In this document: one piece after another, positions 25,396-36,016 of the stretch
Numbering within the stretch: the first letter of the stretch is position 1
How the letters are laid out: each line of letters starts with the position of its first letter
NCBI GenBank assembly: GCA_021521415.1
Contig: JAIQDT010005009.1
Coordinates: forward strand, 47,501-111,500
Origin: Bidens hawaiensis
Taxonomy: Eukaryota; Streptophyta; Magnoliopsida; Asterales; Asteraceae
DNA: 64,000 nucleotides
Direction: 5' to 3'
Notes under the pieces: model-generated
The model's input: only the letters and a program-made list of their open reading frames with translations
What the model was told of the DNA's origin: nothing
Databases searched by the model: none
Translations under genes and position numbers: made by a program

Positions 25396-25407
25396 GCTCT
25401 GATACCA
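25396..25407 (-). other. Primer binding site of element B (tRNA-Met type)
   Basis: TGGTATCAGAGC on the minus strand, 5 bases inside the 5' LTR. It is the classic plant site complementary to the 3' end of initiator tRNA-Met. Confidence 0.93.
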
Positions 25408-25412
25408 AGTTC

Positions 25413-28400
25413 TGTAACACCCCGTAACCGCAGCGGAAACGTACACGGGATGCAACAGACACATCTGATATCAACAGCCTTGCTTATAAAGAAAATACCA
25501 CTACATTAATTTATATCATATTACATTGTTGCTAGTTTCGTTACTGTCTAGGTGTTACACACAAGTTTTACCGATAAGACATTAATATATTCATTACAAA
25601 ATATAGATCAGCAAGCTTCCAACAAGTAGCACAGATCATTAAGCACATATCAATTATTCCAACTTGGGCATACCTAGAAAACATGTAAAGAAAACGGGTC
25701 AACTACGAATAGTTGGTGAGTTTCACTAATTTAAATAAACACTGACAGATCATTTTAATAACCATTTATTAGCAATGTAATTATGCTGGGAACTATGTTT
25801 CCCCAGAACATTTATAACCTCTGGAAGCTAAGTTACCCCAGAACAATAATAACCTCTGGGAACTATGTTACCCCAGAACAATAATAACCTCTGGGAACTA
25901 AGTTACCCCAGAACAATAATAACATCTGGGAACTAAGTTACCCCAGAACAATAATCACCTCTGGGAACTAAGTTACCCCAGAACAATAATAACCTCTGGG
26001 AACTAAGTTACCCCAGAACAATAATAACCTCTGGGAACTATGTTACCCCAGAACAATTCCACACGATAAACAATTTATATATATTCTGTGTATCAAATCA
26101 TATATATATAAATATACAAATGTTTCCATACGATCGGTATGTACTTAAATACTTTAATAAAGACATGCTTTCCCCCCCGGGAAAATATTTAAAACAGTTC
26201 AATAAAAAGGGGCTCGTGAAAACTCACCTTTCTGTGAGTCGGGGCGTGCTACAATGAACTGCTATAAGCCTGGATCTGTAATATGATATCTAAGACGTTA
26301 CTATATAATTCCCATAAATTAAATCCGTGCCAATCGGTACATCTGGGGACATTGTTAACCCAGTACTGTACTCGACCCGGGGACAATGTTAACCCCGTGA
26401 CACTTCTAAGGACTCAGATTGTGACATTACTTAGAGTCTGACGGTCAAAATTATCATTTTTATGTTTTCTTTGATTTGCGTGCCTAGCACGGTTATCCGT
26501 TTTTAGATTTCAAAAATGAGTTTGTTTACAACCGACCCAAAAATGGTGTTTGACTGTTATTTTAGTTAAAGTGATGAAATTAGAGCTCGGTTTGGTCACC
26601 CCGTTTGGCCGCGGGGCCCGTTTCCGTCATTTAGGTGCCGGAAACAGTAAAATCGGGTAAAATTACCCAAATCATCCGAATTATTTTCGGATGATTTACT
26701 TTTATTTAATTTACTTAGTATTATGAAAATGGTCCATATTTAGGTTTTTATATACCAGTCAGCTCGCTTATGCGAGTTTTGCCGGTTTACACGTTTTAAA
26801 CTTTAAAAATTTGTTTTTATGTTCTTTTTAGCACAAATAATTACCCGTTTAGTCTCGGGTCTTGAAATTTTGTACAAAACTTATTTTGTCAGTAAGAAAT
26901 TTTATAAAAATTTTCCAGATTTATTTTTTTATATTTAAATTTATTTATCTATTTTTAATCATCATTAAAACTCTAAATATGTCAAAAATACCAAAAGACT
27001 TTAGAAAAATCCCAAATTTTTCCGGGATGATCCCTGCCATCCTCATAAGTCCCTGGAAATTTTCCAGAACCCAAAACTCATTTTTCAAGCAATTTTCACA
27101 AAAACCGAGCTAGAAAGCCCTAGAACTCGTTTTACCGAAAAGCCCCTTTAGACTTCTCCAACTGATCTCAAATTTTGTGTGTGACTTTTGTATGTTATAA
27201 AAAGCTTATCCTAAATTTTCCAGAATTTTTCATCAAGTTTAGCTATTTTTCACCATTTTTGGCCAAAACCAAGCATTAAATTCACCAAATATTCATCTTT
27301 TATCCAAAAATTACCAAAAATTCACAGATCTCATATTTTCATGTATAGATCATCTCTGTGAAATTTCATGACCCGACTCTAAGCCCACTACAATCTGTCC
27401 AAAATCACTAAATCACACGAAAACCGAACTATCTTGTGTTTTCTAGCGTTAGATCGCAAAGATCTTGGTTTCTAGCCTTTGCTAGCCACTAGATACAACA
27501 CTTACAAGCACAATAACACTATACCAAGCAAGTTACACCAACAATCAAACCATTTCTTTCATAGTGTCGGTTTTGATATAAAAACAAAGGTTTTTAACCG
27601 TAAAAATCCGTTCTCGACTCTTTTTACTCATTTCTTGGACCAAGATCCCTTGTATAACTTGTATACATCTCTTGATCATGCAAGAGTCGGTTTCATCTCG
27701 GGTTTTCACCCGTCTTTCACTTGGAAATTCATTTTCAAAGATTCTAACCGTAAAAATTCGTTATTGACACTTTTAACTCGTTTCTTGGATCAAGATCCCG
27801 TGTATAACGTGTATACATCACTTGATCTAGCATGGATCGGTTCCATCTCGGGTTTTCACCCATATTTCACTTGGAACCTCTTGTTCTTGCAAAAGAACTC
27901 AAAATAAAGAAATCAACACCAAAGATTATGCATTATAACATGCTTATACCTTGTGTTCTTGGTTAAAAGTGATGATCTTGGATGAATACTTGAGATGTAT
28001 GGAGAGATTTGAGAGAGTTTGATGATGTAAAAAAAAAAATGAAATGATATATTGGATAGGGTGGGCCGATCGGTCCACCATATGGGGTGGGGTGGGACCC
28101 ACAAGTCCATTCTAAGCCACATATTCGGATTTCCGTAATCCGGATAATGTTTTGGATAATCTGGCTCAGTTCGTTTCTCGTTTAAACTCGTAATTCGGCT
28201 TAAAACGAGCCTAAAATGGTTGTTTTTCGGGTTAAAATAAAATTTACATAAAACCGACTTAAAAACTTTAAAAAAACTTAAACCATGACATTTAATGACT
28301 TAACACATCGTATTGTCGGTAATTGTGCATCTTTTTCGGCTTGATCGATCGTCTCTTGCTTGGTTTGATGTTAAAGGTTTCGTTTATCGTACCGACGTAC

Positions 28401-28701
28401 TAATAAATCGAAATCCTTTTTCTGTGCTATAATTCACTTATCCCGAAGCATTAATACTTCGTAAACATCACTAAACATTATATACTTCGTCTATAATGTA
28501 ATTTCTGATTCGTTCGGGTTTCAATAATCGTTCATTGGTTAATTATAATTCCAATACGATTCACTATATAAACGAGTATGATTCGTACCATGAATCATAT
28601 ATACTCGTATAAACGTACTATAACTCATATAATCAATATTAAATGACACATAAATAGTATATACCGGCTAGGGTATACCTGGATTTGCCGGAATCGTTAC
28701 A
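25413..28701 (-). repeat. Element B outer LTR, right (5' LTR, 3289 bp)
   Basis: It is adjacent to the primer site, so it is the promoter LTR of the intact gag-pol. It equals 6794-10082 in length. Differences seen by eye are single substitutions, for example at 25629, 25633, 25643, 25835 and 27167. Confidence 0.95.
25789..26057. repeat. Hairpin-unit array in right LTR (8 units)
   Basis: The same 8-unit order as the left LTR, including the odd first unit (TTTCCCCAG). This supports a common origin of the two outer LTRs in one reverse-transcription event. Confidence 0.9.
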
Positions 28702-28706
28702 TATTT
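28702..28706. repeat. Target-site duplication of element B (right), TATTT
   Basis: Matches 6789-6793. Element A pol resumes immediately after it. Confidence 0.95.
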
Positions 28707-30824
28707 CAAAAGATGTAATCACTCACAAACTAGGCCTTGATTTATCTGTCAAACCAGTCCATCAGAAGCGAAGAAAATTCGCTCCTGAGAGGAACAAGAT
28801 CATACAAGAAGAGGTTGAGAAACTTATTAAGGCCGGTATGATCAGAGAGGTTCAGTATCCTCGATGGTTGGCTAATGTGGTTATAGTTTCAAAAAAGAAT
28901 GGAATGTGGAGGGTATGCGTTGATTTTATAGATTTAAACAAGGCATGTCCCAAGTATCCTTTCCGTTACCACATATAGACTCCATGGTGGATGCAACGGC
29001 AGGACATGAAATGCTTACCTTTATGGATGCTTCCTCTGGATTCCAACAAATCCAGATGGAACCATCTGATCAAGAGGATACAACATTCATGACTCCTACC
29101 GGCATATACTGTTATACTGCTATGCCGTTTGGACTAAGAAATGCAGGGGCAACATACCAAAGACTAGTCAACATGATGTTCAAGAATCAGTTTGGTAAGA
29201 CTATGGAGGTCTACATAGATGATATGGTGGTGAAGTCAAAGAGAGCCGAGGATCACCTCAGAGTTCTTGAAGAAGCATTCAATATCCTCGACCAATATAA
29301 CATGAAATTGAATCCGGCAAAATGCCACTTTGGTGTTAAGGCCGGAAAATTTCTGGGATATATGGTGACTAAAAGAGGAATTGAAGCAAGCCCCGAGCAG
29401 ATTGAAGCCATCCTCAATTTAAAGTCTCCTCCAAAAGCAAAAGATGTCCAAAGGCTCACAGGAAGAATAGCCGCTCTCAACAGGTTCATCTCAAGATCCT
29501 CCGAAAAGTGTAAGGACTTCTATGATATCCTTAGGAAGAATAAGAAGTTTGAGTGACGGAAAATCATGAGGCTGCGCTTAAAGCCTTGAAGGATTACTTA
29601 TCCTCGGCTCCAGCTCTAATGAAGCCTGTGGATGGAGAATCCTTATATCTGTATTTAGCTGTCTCGGGAAATGCAGTGAGTGCTGTTCTCGTCAAGGATC
29701 ATGAAGGTGAATAACACCCTGTATATTATGTAAGTAAGAGTCTATTAGATGCAGAAGCCAGGTACTCTCACATTGAAAAATTAATTCTTGCTTTAATTAC
29801 GGCTTCTACTAAATTAAGAGATTATTTTGAGACCCAGACTATTATTTTGAAAACTAATTATCCTGTTAAGAATGTTTTCAGAAAGCCAGAATTGTCAGGT
29901 AGAATGGCTAAGTGGGCTGTGAAGCTGAGTGCATATGACATTCAGTATGATTCTAGAACAGCTATCAAATCGCAGGCACTTGCAGACTTTGTGGCTGATT
30001 TCAGCAGTGACATGAAGAAAGAAGCCGACCTATAGGTTCAGCAACTAGATGTAACCAAGGATCCTTGGATCCTCTTCACAGATGGAGCATCCAACGTAAG
30101 AGGAACGAGATTGGGCATACTACTGAAATCGCCACAGGGGGACATAATACCCTAGTCCATTGCATGTGCATTTCAAGCTACCAACAATGAGTCAGAATAT
30201 GAAGCACTCATAGCAGGTTTACTTTTAGCCAAAAGTATGAGGATCAGGTATCTTCAAGTTTATATGGATTCTTTACTCATTACTAACCACTTTAACGGTT
30301 CTTATACCGTAAAAGGTGAAAATATGATCAAATATTTAGAAATTGTGAAGGAATTAGCAAAATCCTTCGAAGTGTTTAGTATAGTACAGGTACCAAGAGA
30401 AGAAAATGTCGGGGCAGACGCCTTTGCAAATTTAGCTTCATCCTTGAAAATTCCAAAAGATACGAAGATCCCAATTATCCACATACTCTCGCCAGCAATA
30501 GGAGAGCAAGAAGTTGGGGAAATAACAAGTGATAAGCAGATTGTACTTTGGGATCCGTTATCCTCAGACAATCAAGGATCCTGGATCCTTACAATCAAAA
30601 AGTACATTCAAACTAGAGAAATCCCAGCTACGGAGAATCCGAAATCCTTCAAACTCATGGTATCACAATATATTTTATTAGATGATATGCTATACAAGAA
30701 ATCTCTTGCAGGTCCATACTTGAGGTGCATCGAGGATCCTGAAATCCATCATTTGCTCACAATGGAAGGCAATAGATTACCAAGGGCATGGAATGCTATC
30801 CACCTCAGGAAGTATTTTTTCTAA
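28707..30824 (+). pseudogene. pol: Element A pol, continued: RT, two RNase H, integrase remnant
   Basis: Continuation of the Tat pol after element B. Reverse transcriptase runs from 28707, with VCVDFIDLNKACPK, a frameshift at about 28945-28965, PFGLRNAGATYQR and YIDDMVVKSK at 29213-29241. RNase H (about 29560-30000) carries YYVSKSLL and the KSQALADFVADF tail, with a stop at 29711-29713. A second, archaeal-type RNase H (about 30062-30440) has LFTDGASN, NNESEYEALIAGL, VYMDS and REENVGADAFANLA; stops occur at 30033-30035 and 30153-30155. The integrase is reduced to its first residues (GPYLRCIEDPEIHHLL) joined to its very last ones (LPRAWNAIHLRKYF) at about 30765-30775, so the zinc-binding and catalytic core are gone. 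Non-functional. Confidence 0.92.
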
Positions 30825-31400
30825 TCAGGATCCTGTATCCTGAGAGGATATATTATCCTTAAAGGATTAAGGATCCCCGAAATTGGTAATATCGATCCGA
30901 TCACTTATCCTTTTCATTTTATTATTCTTAATTTAAGGATAATATATTCTAAACATTTTAACTTTTCCATGTCTTGAATATCAATAAAGGAGAGGTTGGC
31001 CACCTCTCCTTTACATTCAAGGTACTATCTTGTTTCCCTTGGCTTAGCCCACGTTTGGGTATGACCCCCGACGGTCATATCCTCTAAGGTTTAAAGGTTT
31101 TCACCTTTCTTATAAATAGATTTTATACACTCTCGCCTAGAGCGCATGCTATCCAACGTATAGTCTGGGGCAGCGGGACCAGTACACGCTTAGTGGTTGA
31201 CAATTTCGTTGTTTTTCGGCTATATGGAGGATCCTACGAATTATGGTAAACGTACCATACCACCGGTTTATCACGTTTTCACGTTATCTCAAGACAAAGG
31301 TTTCTAACATTTTCATGTTAGCTAAGGTTTATAACGTTTTCACATTATCTTCGTTTGGGCTAATCCCGGGTTGGGAGAGTCCCCAGTTAACATCCGTATT

Positions 31401-31545
31401 TGGGCTTGTCCCAAGTTTTGGGCTTGTCCCCAGATTACACAGGCTTGTCCCCAGATTACACAGGCTTGTCCCCAGATTACACGGGCTTGTCCCCAGTTGC
31501 ATGGGCTTGTCCCCAGTTTATTATTTGAGCTTGTTCCCAACTTAA
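31401..31545. repeat. Minisatellite, GGGCTTGTCCCCAG units
   Basis: Seven units of about 17-24 bp sharing GGGCTTGTCCCCAG, several extended by ATTACACA. The open frames across it on both strands are a by-product of the repeat. Confidence 0.88.
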
Positions 31546-31714
31546 TGGGAAGGATCACTGAGAGTTCAGTCGTTATGGTAACATAGGTCTACCTAGACCT
31601 TCTGGTATGGTCTCTATTAATGAATTTATGTATTATCTTAGTTGCAATAATTTTGGATATTTCAAGTTAGAAAGTTACTCCTTTGAAGATATTTTATTAC
31701 TAAAATCTTTTACC

Positions 31715-31862
31715 TGTTTTTAAGGATACTTTATCCAAAAATTTGTCCTTTAAGGATATTCTTTTATATGACTTTTATCAACTAATAAGGATATTTTATC
31801 CTCTGATTGTTCTTTAAGGATATTCTATCCTAAGTAATTTTCATAAGGATCTGTTATCCTAA
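31715..31862. repeat. Cluster of AAGGATAT...ATATCCTT-type palindromes
   Basis: Four or five short dyads of the form AAGGAT(A/C)...(T/A)ATCC with 3-8-base centres occur at irregular spacing. The same half-sites occur in the LTRs and near 30825-30875. Confidence 0.75.
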
Positions 31863-31995
31863 AATCTTTTACTTAAGATTATTTTTCAAAACTATCTACA
31901 ATGTTAAAGTTGTATCTAATAAACTTTTGGAAATAAACAATAGGCAAATAATTAAAAGATTTATATTAATAAGCCGCATGGACTTATCCAAAATT

Positions 31996-32045
31996 CTTAA
32001 CCCGGACTTCACCATGCAAAAGATGGACCATCCATCCGGGTTAAG
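31996..32045. repeat. Perfect 11-bp inverted repeat, 28-base loop
   Basis: CTTAACCCGGA (31996-32006) pairs with TCCGGGTTAAG (32035-32045). It sits just beyond the 3' end of the antisense gene and could be a processing or terminator structure. The role is a guess. Confidence 0.55.
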
Positions 32046-32282
32046 TAAGTACTACTAACAGTTCATAAGTGCAGGAAAATTAAAAGACAGGGGCAACAAA
32101 GGCTTCATCCCCACAAACAGAGGATCCCTCCACCTTTGTCACCCCCGCAAATTGTCTTAAGAATCATGGATCCTTTACCCTAGTTGCTACTGTTTATTAC
32201 AGATCATGGTAATTGTTCATAAAAACATCATAAAAGTAAAATAAAACGGGCTTGGGTGTCTTTTGTATCCTTCATCGCCCGT

Positions 32283-33880
32283 TCATACGTTTGCTTCCAC
32301 CTCCACCGTTGCCTCATTTCCTCCTTCAGCTTCATCCTGACCCTTCACACCGCTTATCCCTGCTTCACCTGCTTCAACCATCATAGCTTCAGCCTCATCC
32401 TCGCCTCCACCCAAGTTGATCAAGGCTTGCTTCCATTCTTTGATTTCCCATGAAGATTTGTCAAAGGATGAATCATTGGCTTCAGTCACCAGTTTGATCC
32501 TAGCCTCAAGGACCGACTTGGCTGCCCAGACCTTCGCCTCTTCGGTAGCCCGGTTGATTTCGTCCTGCATCTGGACTGCCAGTGCAGCAGCATGCTCCTC
32601 TATCTGTCTCTTCTCTTTGGTCATCTTTGAGCCTTATCCTTAGCAGCAGCCATTGATCTCATCGCAGCAAGGGTCTCTTCATGCTCTGCAACAGTCTTCT
32701 CATAGTGGCTTCGGGCAGAATTGATGGCCTATAAAAGAAAGCAGGATAAGCTTGGGAAGATACTTGGATAATAAAGATTGACAAGAATAAAGGATCCTTA
32801 CAGTAGAATGCATTTCCAGAATCTGCTTTTCGGCATCAAAGGGGTTCTCTGGATCTGAACTCTTCTTCCTCTTAGCTCCTGACTTGGCTCGGGTTGTGAT
32901 CGGACGAGGCTCGGATGTAGGGGTTAATTTCGGGGTCTATTTCTTGGTAAACATGCAGTCGATATCCTTGAGGGAGAACTTGGAAGCAGATTTTCCTGAT
33001 TTCGGAGCACCTATAAACAACAAATGACAGATAAGTTTTCAACTTTAACACTTTTTAATACTAAAAGTTATTACTCTTACTTGACATGATTGACTCTGAG
33101 TTTGATCCTTGAAAAGCTTCAATAAACTTGGCTTGAAAGGTTCTGATTGCCGGATCCAGTGATAAGAACTTCTTGATTCTATCTTTGACTCCGGGAAGAT
33201 CAGACAGCAAATCGAAATTTTCAACTACACAAGCAATGAAAATTATTAGCAGAAGAATAAATGATCCTACCTTGGTTACCTAAGGATCCTAGATCATGCC
33301 CTTTGGAATCTACTTTTTGGGAAGGTTGGTTCCACCCGGAATGGAATCCCTTCTTACGAAGAAAAATTGGTTTTTCCAGAGAGTACCATTAAGGGTGACT
33401 TTTAAAATAGGAATTTCTTGGTGAGGTTTCGATTTGAAGACAAAGCCTTTGGAACCATGGTTAACAAGATTGTACAGGTATGATAATTCTGCTAGGCCGA
33501 ACTCGACTCATTCTTCTTCGGTTACTCTCTCTATGGTATGAAGGGTTCTCCACAACATCGGCATGGTCTGTATGTAACTGATTCCCATTAGGGTGAAGAA
33601 CCTTTGGGTGAAATCGGGAAAAGGATATTTGTAACCTATCAAAAAGGGTTGGGCCGGAAAGCAAACCCAGTTTTTCGAAATACTATCGCTACGGGCTGTA
33701 GGGTCGAAGGGTCGGAAAACTGTATCGGCTAGAAAATATGATCGGATTTCATCGATTTCCGGATCTGTGAACTTACAGATCTCGGAAGAGGGAGCTTGGA
33801 GGATTCCTTGTGGATAAAGATCATCGAGGTCAAGTATGATTGAAAGAAGAAGACGAAGAGGGTACAGAAGTAGTCGACAT
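32283..33880 (-). pseudogene. Antisense spliced gene of element A (plant gypsy-type transposon protein)
   Basis: Opposite to pol, between pol and the 3' LTR, as known for antisense ORFs of Tat elements. The minus-strand translation from about 33830 down gives FTDPEIDEIRSYF, NWVCFPAQPFLIGYKYPF, FFTLMGISYIQTMPMLWR, FGLAELSYLY, GFVFKSKP and NQFFFVRRDSIPGG. This resembles the N-terminal 'putative gypsy type transposon' domain found in such ORFs. Introns with GT..AG ends are visible on the minus strand at about 33225-33279, 33012-33080 and 32730-32800. The last exon (32283-32624, preceded by the 32625-32729 part) is a long Ala/Glu/Lys coiled coil. Breaks: in-frame stops replacing tryptophan-like positions near 33300-33320, a stop near 33500 and a frameshift near 32620. 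The family function is unknown. Confidence 0.75.
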
Positions 33881-34084
33881 GTTGAACGAAAATAAACAAG
33901 AGGAAAGAAGGATACCTGAGAGACGCCTGGATCTGTGGTTATAAAAGAGTTATAATCATCGCATATATAGGCGGCGTATAATTATGGTTTTTGGATATTA
34001 AACCGCCTGACACACGTCTAATCACCTTCTTTTTTGTAGGGATTTGAAATTCAAAATGACAGCTATTTTACACAATCACCCGCC

Positions 34085-34098
34085 ATTTTGGGGGCAAT
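34085..34098 (+). other. Polypurine tract of element A
   Basis: ATTTTGGGGGCAAT directly before the 3' LTR. The G-run after a T-run is the usual plus-strand primer form. Confidence 0.8.
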
Positions 34099-34977
34099 TG
34101 TTAGGGCATGATTTTTATGCTGAGGATCCTTAATCCTTGACTATCTTATGGATAGATTATCCTTGAGATATATAACAGGTTATAAAGGATCAGTGATCCT
34201 CAGTGTTATTTGTTTACTAATGATTGCGTAAAGTATGGTGATGTGTTAGACATGTATAACAATTTTAGGACGTGCTGACATCAATTATTCTCATGGAGTA
34301 TTCTCTAGCTGGAGTATGGATACAGGATCCTTATTCAGTATAGCTAGTAATGACCAAATTTGTATTTAGACTGATGTTTGAATATCAACTATGGTTCCTA
34401 GACTTGGTCCACCACTTAATTCGTTACTGAATGGCTATTAGCACGTGGTCAAAGCACACGATGATGAAGAGTGGAAGACTAGCGAGATTATAGGAATAGT
34501 TGAAAGTTAGTTACTTATTATTTTCTTTATATAACCGAGTTATGATCAACATTAGGCAGACGCACGCTCACATTTACACTCATATTCTAGCTACTAGCTC
34601 ATCAAAAAACACACACATAGCTTTCATTGTATCTGTTGATCAATAACTACAACCCTTGTAATCACCTTTTATTATTAATAAACTTGACTGTGATAGTTTT
34701 CACCGTCTGGGATTTTTTTGTGCCGAAGATTACTATAATCGAGTACCATCCTACCAAAGATTACCTTATTAATCCTTGACCGAAGTGATTCGACCAAAGA
34801 TTACCTTGTTAGTTTTTGACCGAAGTAAAGATTATCGTAATTAAGGATTTTTTCCCTCGTGATCAAATCCATGTGTTCATCAAGATTTCATTTATACAAC
34901 CACTATTATCGTGTTAGCACTATACCTCACTTGACAGATTTGGATACATTATCCTTAGCTTATTTTTATCTAAAACA
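34099..34977 (+). repeat. Element A 3' LTR (879 bp)
   Basis: Same length and ends as 2825-3703. Substitutions are plainly more frequent than between the outer LTRs of B, for example in 34225-34400 and 34560-34620. Confidence 0.93.
34528..34534 (+). promoter_or_regulatory. TATA box candidate in element A 3' LTR
   Basis: TATATAA, conserved with 3254-3260. If active it would drive transcription into 34978 onward. Confidence 0.45.
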
Positions 34978-34982
34978 ACTAG
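34978..34982. repeat. Target-site duplication of element A (right), ACTAG
   Basis: Matches 2820-2824. Confidence 0.93.
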
Positions 34983-35853
34983 CTTTTCATGTTAATTGAT
35001 ATGAGCCAATCGGGTGAATTTCACAAAGCCAAAACATGTCTTTATGATAAAAGGTTATTATTACTTGTCGTATGCATTCTTTTGTCCAGCTATGCTACAT
35101 ACTAAATCATCTACAGTCGACGTAGAGGCCACTAATGAACAAATTAACGTATTACACACACACACACACACACACATACATACGAGCCATACAATTAAAC
35201 TTCTATCTTTTTTTTATGGATAGAAAAAAACGTTTAAAATCAACATTGGCTTGGTTGATAGTACACAATCAAAATTAAACTAACATCAATTGCCACACAT
35301 AATCCAACTAACCCGCTTTATAACATCATATAGTTATGGCTTGTTCATAGTTTACTCCTTACATCCAATTTTAATCATAGTATAGCTCCATTTCTTATTC
35401 AATTATATAAATCATTTGCTCACTTACACCGGTCACGCCCTCGCCACGTGGCCATAAATAGTTACTAACTGAATTCTCTTTGCATCACCCTCGCACCTTA
35501 AACCGACCTCATACCGAATACATCTCCATTGCGCGGACATATCTACTATATTTATTTATTTGTTTGTTCTAAATAATTAGTACTTTAATTTTAAGTTATT
35601 TTATTTTCTTGAATTGCTATAATCTATATTATATATATTATTAAGTATGAGTGACAGGCAAAATAGTCATTTCACAATTAAAAGCCAAGGATACAAACGT
35701 CATTTCATAATTGGGCATAAAAAGTAATTTGATATTACATCATTTCGCGTTTCAAGCGTCTCATACAACTTTACGAAGCGTCATGTTTAGTGTATTTACT
35801 CTTGTATCCTTTGTAACTTTTCATTACGATCCACAAAGGGTTTCAATAAAAAA

Positions 35854-35902
<49 letters not shown>

Positions 35903-36016
35903 GGTACTTCATGTATTTAATATTACTATAATCATTAATAGTATACATTTGTTATATAATAGATACATACATATGGTTTACACTAGATAAGTAATTGCAG
36001 GCCATTATACTTATTA
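34983..36016. other. Host intergenic DNA with microsatellites
   Basis: No gene is supported. An (AC)n run lies at 35154-35176 and a (TTA)n run at 35857-35900. The small open frame ending in a tyrosine run is the (TTA)n repeat itself. Confidence 0.6.
35857..35900. repeat. (TTA)n microsatellite
   Basis: About 14 uninterrupted trinucleotide units. Confidence 0.95.

Larger units (their letters stand above)
6794..28701 (-). mobile_element. Element B: chimeric three-LTR Tekay/Del-type chromovirus
   Basis: A 21.9-kb insertion with one target duplication and three LTRs. Read on the minus strand: 5' LTR (28701-25413), primer site, upstream ORF, intact gag-pol (24076-19370), purine tract, internal LTR (19333-15957), 5.1 kb of unrelated DNA (15956-10865), a truncated end of pol (10864-10119), purine tract, 3' LTR (10082-6794). 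The outer LTRs are both 3289 bp, with about 15 substitutions and no length change by eye. The middle LTR is 3377 bp and differs by an approximately 110-bp deletion, an internal duplication and a longer repeat array. This fits integration of a single chimeric cDNA made by read-through and template switching. Repeated recombination after separate insertions is the alternative. Confidence 0.85.
30825..32282. other. Element A region between pol and antisense gene
   Basis: Non-coding in the sense direction. It holds GGAT/ATCC palindromes, a 20-22-bp minisatellite and a perfect 11-bp inverted repeat, annotated separately. No further gene is supported. Confidence 0.6.
2825..34977 (+). mobile_element. 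Element A: Tat-type Ty3/gypsy LTR retrotransposon, interrupted
   Basis: Full-length but defective LTR retrotransposon. Seen directly: 879-bp terminal repeats starting TG and ending CA, a perfect 5-bp target duplication, a primer site right after the 5' LTR and a purine tract right before the 3' LTR. Domain order is gag, protease (DGGSS active site), RT (YIDD), RNase H, a second RNase H, integrase remnant, then an antisense spliced gene before the 3' LTR. The second RNase H and the antisense gene are known hallmarks of the Tat/Retand lineage. Element B (6794-28701) splits the pol frame inside a serine codon; without it the element is about 10.2 kb. Frameshifts, stops and loss of the integrase core make it non-autonomous. 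Differences between the LTRs are frequent by eye, so A is clearly older than B. Confidence 0.93.

Noticed and set aside
15957..28701. A simple complete element using the middle and right LTRs
   Set aside because: The two LTRs are structurally different and their outside bases (CTAAT and TATTT) do not match, whereas the outer pair matches in length, sequence and duplication.
31243..31586. Overlapping 70-100 codon frames on both strands
   Set aside because: Artefacts of the GGGCTTGTCCCCAG minisatellite.
35620..35905. Helitron-like element
   Set aside because: The left side begins with TC-TATA-like sequence, but no CTRRT end with a preceding hairpin was found.
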